From assembly GCF_001908375.1 (NCBI RefSeq), contig NZ_CP017241.1, positions 3,624,501-3,688,500 of the forward strand: a stretch of 64,000 nucleotides of DNA, given 5' to 3'. Positions within the stretch are counted from its first letter, which is position 1, and every line of letters starts with the position of its first letter. Source of the DNA: Rhizobium etli 8C-3 (lineage in GTDB: Bacteria > Pseudomonadota > Alphaproteobacteria > Rhizobiales > Rhizobiaceae). Positions 55,512 through 63,851 of this stretch are shown here, in pieces. The notes beneath the pieces were generated by a model that made no database searches, was not told the DNA's origin, and worked only from the letters and a program-made list of their open reading frames with translations. Both the position numbers and the translations under genes were made by a program.

Positions 55512-57302
55512 TCATTCTGTTTGCGCCTTTTCGCCCGAGACGGCGAGCCCCGCAGCCTCCAATCCGGCGAAAAACCGCTCCTGGTCCTCGGTCCGCGCCA
55601 GCCGGCTGACAACCTCCCGCCTGATATTCGGGATCAACGCCGGAGACCGGGCCTTGATCCAGTCGATTTGCTCCTTTGCGTCAGCCGTTTTTCCAAGGCT
55701 GCCGAGGATAGAAAGCAGAACGAGGCGGTGCATTGGATTGTAGTTCAGATCCGACATGCGTGACCATAATTCGGCGGCCTGCGTGTCCCCCCGCATGAAG
55801 GCGCAGAGTGCCATTCCCACTTCGTAATATCCGCGTGGCCCGGCATTCTTATTGACGGCTTCCGAAATGAGCTGGCAGCCCCTGTCCCATTGTCCCGACA
55901 TCGACAGGCGCAAGCCATGTTCGCCCGCCACCTCGGTGTCATTCGGATTGCTGGCATAGGCTGCCTCGCCAGCGCGCAGGGCGCCCGTCGGGTCATTGGC
56001 GAAGAAATTGGCAAGCATTAGCGCTTGCAGCGCGCGGGCATTGTTTGGGTCTAGCTGCACGGCGCGTTCGGCAAACTCCTTTGCTACGTCAAGCGTGACA
56101 GCCATGGGCTTCGTGTTCAACTGATACGGAAAGCGGAACTCGTCGAGATATGTCAGCGACAGAAAGGCCGTGGCGTTGGAATCGGCAGGCATTTTTTCGA
56201 CCGCCCGTTGCAGACACGATTTTGTCACCTCATGCGCCTGGGCAGTCATCTCGCTGCGGTAGCTATAATAGGACAAGATACATGAAAAGGCGTCGGCGCC
56301 GCCGGCGATGCTGGCGGTGTCGGTCTGGAACATGACGCCAAACGGACGCGCCACTGCCGTTGCAATATGTTCGGCAAGACTCGCCTGCGTCTTCAGGATG
56401 CCTTGCACCTTCATGTCGGCATCGTAATTATTCGCCCATATGACCGCTCCATCCGCCCGCCGGACAAGTCTGGCAGTCGAGCGCATCATACTGCTCTCCA
56501 GCCGCACACTTCCCTGAAGAGCATAAAGCGGTTCCGTCGAAGTCTGCCCCTGTTTGAACTGCGGCAAGTCGGCAACGACGACAATGTCATTGAAGGGGAC
56601 GAGCGTTTCGATGATGTCGTCGGTAATGCCGCGTGAGATTTCGGATGCAAGTCTCCCTTCCGAGCCACTTTCAAAGCGCTCGACGACAACGGTGAGGCGA
56701 TTGCCGGTTCCCGATTGTGTTTCGCCTCCCGCATCGAACAATCTCTGGTGTTGAAGCATCGCTGCGGCCGAGACACAGGTGATCACCACTCCTCCGGCAA
56801 GGAGCCAGTGCCGGTATCGCGACGAATGCCGGGTTGCCCCGATTTGGCTGACGGCATCCTTGATGGCATCGACCCGTTGGGCGCCCTCTCCCGAAGACAT
56901 CGGCCGATTCGATTGCAGAGCTGCGGTTTCAACGCCCGGCCGCACTTCAAAGACCGGCGCATAACCGCCCCTCGGAATTGTGATGATGACCCGATCGGCG
57001 CCACCGGCGGTCAGGTAATAGTGCTCCAGCTCTCTGCGCAGTCGCCCTGCTTCGATGCGCACACATGGATCCTGCTGAGCGTCGAAGTTCGCATCCCTGC
57101 CAAAAACAGCTTGCGCGATGGTAAAGGCCTTCAGGTAATTGCCACGACCGGCAAGCGCTTCGGTAACTACGAATTCCAGGAATCGCCTCGCCCGCTCGGG
57201 AAGGCGAAATTCCGGGCTGGAAAGTACGCGCTCGAGCTGCTGCTGCACTTCTTCCTCTGAAGCCGGGCCGCTGCCAGTCGTATCAACGCCTGCATTTGTC
57301 AT
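55512..57302 (-). CDS. Membrane-anchored winged-helix-like/TolB-like/TPR protein
   Basis: Protein of 596 residues. The N-terminal 110 residues (FRLPERARRFLEFVV, KAFTIAQAVFGRD, VRIEAGRLRRELEHYY, ending IPRGGYAPVFE) resemble a winged-helix domain found in rhizobial proteins often mislabelled adenylate cyclase. A transmembrane helix follows (about 165-185, WLLAGGVVITCVSAAAML). Then a TolB/FlgO-like domain (LQGSVRLESSMMRSTARLVRR, GAVIWANNYDAD) and TPR-like helices to the end (DPNNARALQALMLANFF). No cyclase catalytic residues exist. Start at ATG 57302; an upstream ATG at 57347 has no ribosome site. A shorter paralogue is at 61133-62089. Regulatory function is inferred. Confidence 0.8.
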   Translation of the reverse strand: MTNAGVDTTGSGPASEEEVQQQLERVLSSPEFRLPERARRFLEFVVTEALAGRGNYLKAFTIAQAVFGRDANFDAQQDPCVRIEAGRLRRELEHYYLTAGGADRVIITIPRGGYAPVFEVRPGVETAALQSNRPMSSGEGAQRVDAIKDAVSQIGATRHSSRYRHWLLAGGVVITCVSAAAMLQHQRLFDAGGETQSGTGNRLTVVVERFESGSEGRLASEISRGITDDIIETLVPFNDIVVVADLPQFKQGQTSTEPLYALQGSVRLESSMMRSTARLVRRADGAVIWANNYDADMKVQGILKTQASLAEHIATAVARPFGVMFQTDTASIAGGADAFSCILSYYSYRSEMTAQAHEVTKSCLQRAVEKMPADSNATAFLSLTYLDEFRFPYQLNTKPMAVTLDVAKEFAERAVQLDPNNARALQALMLANFFANDPTGALRAGEAAYASNPNDTEVAGEHGLRLSMSGQWDRGCQLISEAVNKNAGPRGYYEVGMALCAFMRGDTQAAELWSRMSDLNYNPMHRLVLLSILGSLGKTADAKEQIDWIKARSPALIPNIRREVVSRLARTEDQERFFAGLEAAGLAVSGEKAQTE

Positions 57303-57394
57303 CGCCCCCAGACTCCGATTTGCAAGCAACCTGCAGTATGCAATCACGGACGATAGTCCCGAGCTGGCCGAGCGGCAACATAATTCAATCGAAC

Positions 57395-57418
57395 AAACTA
57401 ATTTAGTATAAACTAATT
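57395..57418. repeat. Direct repeat AAACTAATT x2, promoter region
   Basis: AAACTAATT at 57395-57403 and again at 57410-57418, period 15, in an AT-rich island about 100 bases upstream of the gene starting at 57302. A tandem regulator site or an extended -10 region is possible. The rest of 57303-57569 shows no gene. Confidence 0.45.
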
Positions 57419-57569
57419 AAAAGTATCCTGACGAGCCGACCCCGGCGACATCATCGAGAAATACCGCGGTCTTCATGACAGCAAATACTGAAGTGGACGT
57501 TTTTGCAGGCTCCATCCCCTATGAACGGCTGAAGTTCGATGCGTTTCTCGGAAAGTGCCGCAGCGGGTT

Positions 57570-57884
57570 TCAGGCTTCGTCGAGGATCGCAGTATCCGCC
57601 ACGTCGAGCCCGACATGACGCCATGATTCCAGCCATGGACGGGGCGGATCGACAGATCGGCCGATGCCATAGCGCAAAGAACCGGATCGGGACAGATCTC
57701 GATAGAGGCCAAAGCAAGCGATTTCGTTCGATTGGGCATCATCGCGCTTTCCGGCTACTGGACTATGATTCTCATCGCTCCCTTCGCACTCCTGGTCGTT
57801 TAGTCCTGCCGTTACACTGTTGCCGATGTCACGGCCGGTCGGAAACGGGCGATCGTTGCGGCCATTTGTCATCGTCGTCGGCAT
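57570..57884 (-). CDS. Hypothetical protein
   Basis: A 104-codon frame with ATG at 57884 preceded by GAGGGGGCGATC, and acceptable codon use. Acidic and polar, with no membrane segment or recognised motif (central LYRDLSRSGSLRYGIGRS). Overlapping frames on both strands are similar in length, so it may be chance. Confidence 0.35.
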   Translation of the reverse strand: MPTTMTNGRNDRPFPTGRDIGNSVTAGLNDQECEGSDENHSPVAGKRDDAQSNEIACFGLYRDLSRSGSLRYGIGRSVDPPRPWLESWRHVGLDVADTAILDEA

Positions 57885-58081
57885 GATCGCCCCCTCGCCC
57901 TCTGGTCAATTTCGCCGATGCTGCACAGACGCTTCGGCAAATTATGGACTTGAAGTTCTATGCTCTTGTCGGCTGCTGAAAGCCTGCGCCCCGGCCCGCG
58001 GCATCATCCGCCGGATCTGAAGGTAGTCCACCTAGCAGTTTCGATGCCGAGCCGGCACGAACGCGATAGGCATTGTCAGGC

Positions 58082-58318
58082 TCACTGGTCTTTGCAGTAG
58101 ACAACGACCTCCTGCTCTATTTCCCGGCACAGCTGTTCATATTCAGAAATCAGCTTGTCTTCCCGTGGGCTCTGGTTTCGAAAACGGTCCAGCGCATCGA
58201 CGGCAAGATCATAGGCTTCAAACATCTCACCGAGCGCTTCACTGCTCATGCCCGCCAGAAGGTGGCGGATATCGGGAAGTCGCAACATCAATTTTCTGCG
58301 GCCGCGTTCTCTGCTCAT
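58082..58318 (-). CDS. Small hypothetical protein
   Basis: A 78-residue acidic, helical protein (ATG at 58316-58318, GGAG 7 bases upstream). Sequence such as LLAGMSSEALGEMFEAYDLA and REDKLISEYEQLCREIEQEV suggests a helical bundle or coiled coil. Unknown function. It follows the K+ channel gene after 160 bases on the same strand. Confidence 0.55.
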   Translation of the reverse strand: MSRERGRRKLMLRLPDIRHLLAGMSSEALGEMFEAYDLAVDALDRFRNQSPREDKLISEYEQLCREIEQEVVVYCKDQ

Positions 58319-58477
58319 TGTTTGGCTCCGCCTTCGCAATCAATCCGGGAAGTCATACAAAATCGCTTTCACTTCGGATCCTTTGCAGATCCGCATCGAT
58401 ATGTCTTCAAATGCGTCGGGATTTATGACCTCGAACGGCATGTCTCGCACATCCGCCGCGCTCGGATCAGGACTTTT

Positions 58478-58828
58478 CTATTCCACGTTGCCTCGATCGG
58501 TCGCGTTCAGGGCCTTCACGGTGACAGCCGCAACGACACCGGTCAGCACAATGCCCGCAAAGCCAATCACCAGTGCCAGCACCCGCGCCGACACATGTTT
58601 GGGCGTAAAATCACCATAGCCGATGGTAAGTCCGGTCACGAACGTGAAATAGAGGGCTTCGTCGATCCGCCAATTTTCTATCCGCCATATTGCAAGGCCG
58701 GAGACGACCATGACGGATACGATGCCGGACAGGATCGGCCAAATTATGCGAAGCTGCCGAGCGAGCGCTATGAAGAACAGACGCCGCATTTTCCGGGCGC
58801 CCGGTTCGTTGCCTGTTTCTACTGCCAC
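58478..58828 (-). CDS. Two-helix potassium channel
   Basis: A 116-residue protein of the KcsA-like (ion channel 2) type. Helix 1 is IIWPILSGIVSVMVVSGLAIW, split here by position 30-50; the pore helix and selectivity filter read TFVTGLTIGYGDFTP; helix 2 is VLALVIGFAGIVLTGVVAAV, about 85-105. The TIGYGD filter is fully canonical for K+. There is no RCK or ligand-binding domain, so it is a minimal tetrameric channel. GTG start. It lies 164 bases after the Ca2+/H+ antiporter gene on the same strand. Confidence 0.85.
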   Translation of the reverse strand: MAVETGNEPGARKMRRLFFIALARQLRIIWPILSGIVSVMVVSGLAIWRIENWRIDEALYFTFVTGLTIGYGDFTPKHVSARVLALVIGFAGIVLTGVVAAVTVKALNATDRGNVE

Positions 58829-58992
58829 GACTTTCGACCTTTCTGTGGTTCAGCGTCAGGTGAGAGCTATGAAGCGTGGGGCCAGCATATCCGGGAATGC
58901 TTATCGGGTCGCATCAAGTCTCCATCCACCATACCGATACTTGCTTCAGATGATCGTCGCACCGGGACATGGCGTTCCGTTGCAGGGCGGCT

Positions 58993-60087
58993 TTACTGCA
59001 TTCGTGGCGGCAAGACATACAGCGTTATGGCGAAGATCAAATACACCATCAGCACCAAGACACCGACGAACCATGCCGACCGTCCGCTATTGGTTACGAA
59101 CATCGCAGTGATGGTCGCAAGGAGTACCATCACCACAACACCTGGCGCGAATTGCAGGTCCATCGGCGACGGGCCGATCACGTAACTCAGTAGCACCAGC
59201 ACGGGTGCAACGAACAGCGCAATCTGGGAAGCGCTTCCGAGCGCGATACCCACGCTCAGGTCGAGCCGGTTCTTGCGGGCGCCGGAGAACGCCGAGGCCA
59301 TTTCGGCGGCGCCGCCAACCAGGGCGACGACAATGAAACCGACAAAGGCAGGCGTCATTCCGAAGGCTTCGGCCGCCTTTTGCACGGACTCGACGAAGAT
59401 CTCGCTCACCAGCGCTACGAGGACGGTTACGCCGGCGAGCGTGCCCAGGGCCAAGCCGATCGGCCAGGGCATCTCGTCATTGTGCGCGTGCTCCGCTGCC
59501 GCGAAAATCTCCCGGTGTGTCTTGAGGCTGAACAGCAGCCCAAGTCCGTATCCGACGATGAGCATGACGGCCAGGCCAAGACTGAGCTTCTGGGTGACGG
59601 CCGCGGCCGAAGTGGAGTCCATCTCGGCAACAGCCGAAGGCATCAGCAGCCCGACTGTGGCGAGAAAGAGCAGGCCCGCTTGAAGACGGGCGCTGGCTCG
59701 GTTGAACTCCTGGAAGTGGTATTTAAGCCCGCCCAGAAAGAACGAGGCACCCAGCATGAACAGCGTGTTGGTTACAATGGCGCCGGCGATGGAGGATTTC
59801 ACCAGGGTATACTCCCCGGCGCGCAACGCAGCCAGTGCGATGACCAGCTCGGTGAGATTTCCCAAGGTCGCATTGAGCAACCCGCCTGCGGCGTCACCCG
59901 TCTTGGCCGCAACAGATTCAGTAGCGTGACTGAGCAGCCCGGCCAGTGGCACGATGGCAAGTACCGACAGGATAAAGAGCGTCGTGTGTGCCTCGGGGAT
60001 CAATATCGCAGCAGCAAACACCAGCGGTACAGCGACCAGCAACCACAGCATGGGGCTGTCGCGTATTTCTTTTAGAAGAAGACTCAA
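58993..60087 (-). CDS. Ca2+/H+ antiporter (CaCA family, Cax/ChaA-like)
   Basis: Inner-membrane cation/proton exchanger of 364 residues with about 11 helices. The two inverted family repeats are plain: GNLTELVIALAALRAG in the first half and GGAAEMASAFSGARKNRL with LGSASQIALF in the second, both with the metal-ligand Glu. An acidic/His loop (AAEHAHNDEMPW) separates the halves. The start is TTG, preceded by GGGAG. Exports Ca2+ (or Na+/K+) from the cytoplasm. Confidence 0.92.
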   Translation of the reverse strand: MSLLLKEIRDSPMLWLLVAVPLVFAAAILIPEAHTTLFILSVLAIVPLAGLLSHATESVAAKTGDAAGGLLNATLGNLTELVIALAALRAGEYTLVKSSIAGAIVTNTLFMLGASFFLGGLKYHFQEFNRASARLQAGLLFLATVGLLMPSAVAEMDSTSAAAVTQKLSLGLAVMLIVGYGLGLLFSLKTHREIFAAAEHAHNDEMPWPIGLALGTLAGVTVLVALVSEIFVESVQKAAEAFGMTPAFVGFIVVALVGGAAEMASAFSGARKNRLDLSVGIALGSASQIALFVAPVLVLLSYVIGPSPMDLQFAPGVVVMVLLATITAMFVTNSGRSAWFVGVLVLMVYLIFAITLYVLPPRMQ

Positions 60088-60358
60088 CCCTTCACTCCCG
60101 CTGGGGCAGCCCGAGCAGATCGTGGCAGTTTGCAGGCGTCAGGTGCTGATGAGCCAGAGACGGTCTGCAGACCATCACGGTTCTCAGCGCTTTCCAATCT
60201 CCCAATGGACACCGAAACTCCGCATGCGGTCCTCCTCAGTTTTTGAGACAGCGGCCGCGCCGCCGGCTCTATGAACTCCATCAGACTATATTGGCCCGTC
60301 CTCTTATGTCATTGATCGCAGACAAGGTGCGCCGCGCCATCGTGCGATTTTGTCGCGA

Positions 60359-60568
60359 TCAATGAAGTTCGAAAACATCGCATCGATGCACTATCTGCCA
60401 AGTGCGCCAGTGAGTGGGGTGCACTTCCAGTCGTTCTCCGGTCATGGCGTTGATCCAACCACCAGCCAGGCGCTGGCAAGGGAAAATCAAGGCATGGACG
60501 CCTTCGTCGTCGATGACGGAAAGCTCTATATCCTCGTCGAATGGAGCGTCGAAGACCAACCGCCACAT
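60359..60568 (-). CDS. Small conserved hypothetical protein
   Basis: A 69-residue soluble protein. The ATG at 60566-60568 is preceded by AAGGAGTC. Sequence MWRLVFDAPFDEDIELSVID and GGWINAMTGERLEVHPTHWR recalls a short rhizobial family of unknown function often found in stress or microaerobic gene groups. A FixK/FNR-like box lies 156 bases upstream. The frame extends further upstream but without a ribosome site. Confidence 0.7.
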   Translation of the reverse strand: MWRLVFDAPFDEDIELSVIDDEGVHALIFPCQRLAGGWINAMTGERLEVHPTHWRTWQIVHRCDVFELH

Positions 60569-61132
60569 CACCGACTCCTTCTGCGACGATGCACGAGCGA
60601 CAACCGGACAGGGGCCATAATTCGCCATGCCAGTCACGCTGTCGGCGTGGTTGCTCCGGCCAGCGCTTCGCGGTTGTCGCGATGTTTCCATTTGTCTAGT
60701 AGCGGAATCATCAGGCCCGGGCATTGATCCTGGTCAATGGAGGCGAAAGGAGCCTGGCAAGCTCGCAAGCTCTTCCGATGGAAAACGACCTTAAGACCCC
60801 ATGTCGTTGATGACGAGGAATCGCTCAGACGGTCGGGGACCACTTCCTTATTAGTACGGGCAGGTTTTGCCGTTCGGACGCACAGCGCGCAAACGCGTCG
60901 GCGGAACTTCCGCCTATTTTCGGAAGGAGCTGGATCTCAATGGTGCGCTTTGGAGAGGTCTCTCCGACGGGGCCTCAATCCCTAGACCCCGACGTGCCGC
61001 GTCGCGGGAATGGGTTGCTGGTCAAACGTTGACCTTGTGGACGCCGTTGAATGGAACGTATTTAAGAGCAGTTCCTCAACGGGCTGCGCCCCTGCGGATT
61101 GGTCATTGCCCGATGTCAGTCCGATAAGGCCG
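60569..61132. other. Intergenic gap with FNR-like box
   Basis: Apart from the FNR/FixK-like site at 60724-60737 no element is clear. Open frames on the plus strand (for example from 60867) have no ribosome site or recognisable sequence. The gap carries the promoter of the small gene at 60359 and the 3' end of the one at 61133. Confidence 0.4.
60724..60737. promoter_or_regulatory. FNR/FixK-type box
   Basis: TTGATCCTGGTCAA fits the FNR/FixK consensus TTGAT-N4-ATCAA with one mismatch (G for A in the second half). It is upstream of the small conserved gene at 60359-60568. Rhizobial FixK regulates microaerobic genes, so oxygen control is a reasonable guess. Confidence 0.5.
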
Positions 61133-62089
61133 CTACGGATCAGTGCCTGCGTCGCTCAGCTTGCGGCTGTTTGAAATCTCCATCGCGACCTGCGCGGCAA
61201 TCTCGTGCTCGATGTCGAGAACGATCTGGTTCCGCTGCTCGCGATCATATTGCTTTGCCCAGACGACCGCCCCGTCGGCACCGTCTATCAAGCGAACATG
61301 CAGGTGAACGACCTCGCCCTCCACAAGTGCACTTCCCTGAATGTTGAACAGCAGTCCGGCCGTTTCCGTGCCGGGGTGGTTCGAATTACTAACGACAATG
61401 TTTTCAACTTTCGAGAGGTTCCCAATCAGCTGATCGGTCAGTTCCCTGGCTAAATCGTCGGCATGTGCGGTGCCGCCGACGGCCACAAAGGGCTCGACGA
61501 GGATCGTCACTCTGCTTGTCAGCGTTGAAGCAGCAGTGGCGGGGGACGGTTCCGGCGGCAGGAAATAGGATTCGAGCGGACGGATAACGGCGAGTACCGC
61601 CATGATGCCGAGCAGGACAGGGAGGCCAATCGGCAGCAGAAGATCGCGATAGGTCGTCGGCCCAGTTTGCCGTCGCATGTTCTCGCTGTCTTGCTGAGCG
61701 GCGGCTTCGCCTGCAATGCACCTTTTCTCGCCGACCAGAAACCGTGGAGCATAACCTCCTTTGGGAATCGTAATCCGTATCGGGTCGTTTCTTCCGCACA
61801 CGAGATAATATCGCTCAAGTGCGCGGCGGATTCGGCCCGCCTCTATGCGGACGACCGGGTTATTCTGAGCATCGAAGGACGCATCGCGCCCGAAAACGGC
61901 ATGCGCGATCCTGCAGGCCTTCAGCTGTTCGGTGCGCCCTTCGAGCGTTTCTTCAACGATATATCGCAGGAAGCGACGTCCGCGCTCGGGAACTTGGAAT
62001 TCCGCACTTTCAAGTATGCGGTCAAGCTGGGCTCGCACGCTTGCGGAATCCCGAGATGCGTGGCCTTCCTCTCCGTTTTCCGATCCCAT
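61133..62089 (-). CDS. Membrane-anchored winged-helix-like/TolB-like protein, short paralogue
   Basis: A 318-residue paralogue of the N-terminal half of the 55.5-57.3 kb protein. N-terminal domain: FQVPERGRRFLRYIVEE, IAHAVFGRDASFDAQ, VRIEAGRIRRALERYY, IPKGGYAPRF. Transmembrane helix about 158-178 (LLPIGLPVLLGIMAVLAVI). C-terminal TolB-like domain: ELTDQLIGNLSKVENIVV, IQGSALVEGEVVHLHVRLID, AVVWAKQYDRE. It ends where the longer protein continues into TPR repeats; no TPR remnant was found beyond the stop. GGGAGG lies 5 bases before the ATG at 62089. Confidence 0.8.
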   Translation of the reverse strand: MGSENGEEGHASRDSASVRAQLDRILESAEFQVPERGRRFLRYIVEETLEGRTEQLKACRIAHAVFGRDASFDAQNNPVVRIEAGRIRRALERYYLVCGRNDPIRITIPKGGYAPRFLVGEKRCIAGEAAAQQDSENMRRQTGPTTYRDLLLPIGLPVLLGIMAVLAVIRPLESYFLPPEPSPATAASTLTSRVTILVEPFVAVGGTAHADDLARELTDQLIGNLSKVENIVVSNSNHPGTETAGLLFNIQGSALVEGEVVHLHVRLIDGADGAVVWAKQYDREQRNQIVLDIEHEIAAQVAMEISNSRKLSDAGTDP

Positions 62090-62173
62090 CGAGACCTCCC
62101 GCGACACGTTCGTATGGCTTCCTCAAAGGACGAATGCCTTATACTCCTCTCGGTGGTCCCAGGCTTCTTCAAA

Positions 62174-62488
62174 TTAGCAATACGCAGGGACACGTAACCG
62201 ACCGACTACCGCGGAGATTTCCTTTTTGATGCGCGCGATGAGCTTTTCGTCGTCGACGAAGCTGTCGAGGACGTCGTCCATTCGCCAGGCGTGCGGCAGG
62301 CCCAGACGATCCAGTTCGTTTTCGATGTCGTTGCGGTGAGAGCGGGTGGTGGCCTCGTCCGGTCCGGACATAGACGCTGATGATGCTTGCGTGGCTGAGG
62401 TTGTCATCATTCTAACGATCGCCTGAAGAAGCTTGGCATCTTTGTCGAGCAGTTTGGCAAGGTAGTCGATGCCACCTTGCCTTACCAT
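62174..62488 (-). CDS. Hypothetical protein
   Basis: A frame of 104 codons (or about 78 from the ATG at 62410). It is hydrophilic, with helical segments such as HRNDIENELDRLGLPHAW and FVDDEKLIARIKKEISAVV. No strong ribosome site for either start and no family recognised. It lies upstream of the 62089-61133 gene on the same strand. Confidence 0.45.
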   Translation of the reverse strand: MVRQGGIDYLAKLLDKDAKLLQAIVRMMTTSATQASSASMSGPDEATTRSHRNDIENELDRLGLPHAWRMDDVLDSFVDDEKLIARIKKEISAVVGRLRVPAYC

Positions 62489-62750
62489 CGGCTATCGCGA
62501 TTTCCGCCAGGCAGTGCCAATCGACCGATCGGTCGGCTGCGTTTTGCCAGCGTGCTTTGCCTTGAACGCGACAAAGCCCACCACGATGGGGAGGCCTTTG
62601 TTGTTTTCATGTCTTGTAATTCTCGTGCGGTGACCTGATGGCGCGGAGACTTGTAGATTTTACCCTATGGCAATCGAGCCGCAGGCCTTCCACGGTTTTC
62701 TGTGTTTGAAGCGAATAGTCACGGCGTTAACGCGGAAGGTGCGAATGTAT
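62489..62750. other. Intergenic gap, nothing seen
   Basis: No convincing reading frame, repeat or promoter element was found. Together with 62751-62909 it separates the hypothetical gene at 62.2 kb from the GGDEF-like gene. Confidence 0.35.
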
Positions 62751-62864
62751 TTAAACGGCGCATTGGCCTGGGCCTCCACAGGCCATGATCTCGTTGACGT
62801 GACGATCAAATTCTTCGTGGCCCTTTGCTAAAATGCCATCAGATTTATTCACCTGGTATTTCAT
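62751..62864 (-). CDS. Possible small protein (37 aa)
   Basis: A short frame beginning MKYQVNKSDGILAKGHEEF and ending in a Gly/Cys tail (CGGPGQCAV). TAAGGG lies 6 bases before the ATG. Composition differs from random frames nearby, but length prevents certainty. Confidence 0.35.
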   Translation of the reverse strand: MKYQVNKSDGILAKGHEEFDRHVNEIMACGGPGQCAV

Positions 62865-62909
62865 CGAAGCCCTTAACGATAGCGACCACTGTAAAAGCTC
62901 CGTTAACCG

Positions 62910-63659
62910 ATGACTCTGCAATTTCGTTGTCGCCAGGCCGTAAACGCCCCACATATCAAGATAGCAATGCTCCGCGCCCTTGCCTCTGCGACTGGAGTGA
63001 CCGTGGTCGTTTGGGCACTGAGCCAGCTTGTTCCCGAACCTCCATTTTGGGTGGAATTGACCGGCGTGGCATTAATTTCGGCTGCTGTCACATTCGGGTT
63101 TCAATTGGCAATCAACGAAGCGCTTCGTGATACCCAAAAAGAACTTCAGCACGCGCTCCGTCACGATCCCGTCACGGGTACATTGCGCGCCAGCGAATTT
63201 GCGAACTCAGTTGAGCAAGCGATAGACCGCAGGCGCGTGAGCAGCACGGAAAACCCAGATGGCGTCATGCTCGTTCTCAGTGTCGGTAATTTCGATGAGA
63301 TCGGTCGTCGCTATGGTCCGCAATGGGCCGATACGCTGCTTCAATCGATTGTTCGGATCGTGCATTCTTCCCTGCGCTATGGTGATCTCGTCGCCCGCCT
63401 TGCCTCCGACGAACTCGGCATCTATTTGCCCGGCACAACAATGGAAAATGCCAGCAATATCTGCGAGCGCATCCGCGCGCGGGTACAGGAAACCACGTTC
63501 ACAGCCGGACAAGAGCGTCAGATGTCGGTGACGGTGCGGCTTGGCGGTACCAGGGTCGAGGACCAGGCCGACTTTCAGGCACTCCGCCAGGCTGCTAACC
63601 GCGCCGCCCTGGCGGAGGAAGAAGCTGGCCCACCCCTATTCCGGGAGCTGTTCTCGTGA
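62910..63659 (+). CDS. Membrane protein with degenerate GGDEF domain
   Basis: A 249-residue protein (or 230 from ATG 62967). Two transmembrane helices (about 24-42, ASATGVTVVVWALSQLV; and 47-68, ELTGVALISAAVTFGF) precede a GGDEF-fold domain from about 85 (LRHDPVTGTLRASEF). The signature loop, normally GGDEF, reads ASDEL in ARLASDELGIYLP, so the glycines needed for GTP binding are lost. Cyclase activity is improbable; a c-di-GMP or GTP-sensing or purely structural role is possible. Start uncertain because neither ATG has a good ribosome site. Confidence 0.78.
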   Translation: MTLQFRCRQAVNAPHIKIAMLRALASATGVTVVVWALSQLVPEPPFWVELTGVALISAAVTFGFQLAINEALRDTQKELQHALRHDPVTGTLRASEFANSVEQAIDRRRVSSTENPDGVMLVLSVGNFDEIGRRYGPQWADTLLQSIVRIVHSSLRYGDLVARLASDELGIYLPGTTMENASNICERIRARVQETTFTAGQERQMSVTVRLGGTRVEDQADFQALRQAANRAALAEEEAGPPLFRELFS

Positions 63660-63851
63660 ACGACAGGCTTTAGCGTCTGCCGCGAGTAATAGGGCTTTAC
63701 GGTCTTCAGACCAGAGCTGCCTCCGGCGGACGTCGTCTTATCCCTAACGGGGACGGATAATGTAACCAGTTGTGTGTCCGCAGACCTTCCGTCACCGTTT
63801 CCCATCGCGGCCGCGCGGACCTCGGCTACGGGAACGGACAGACTTGACCCG

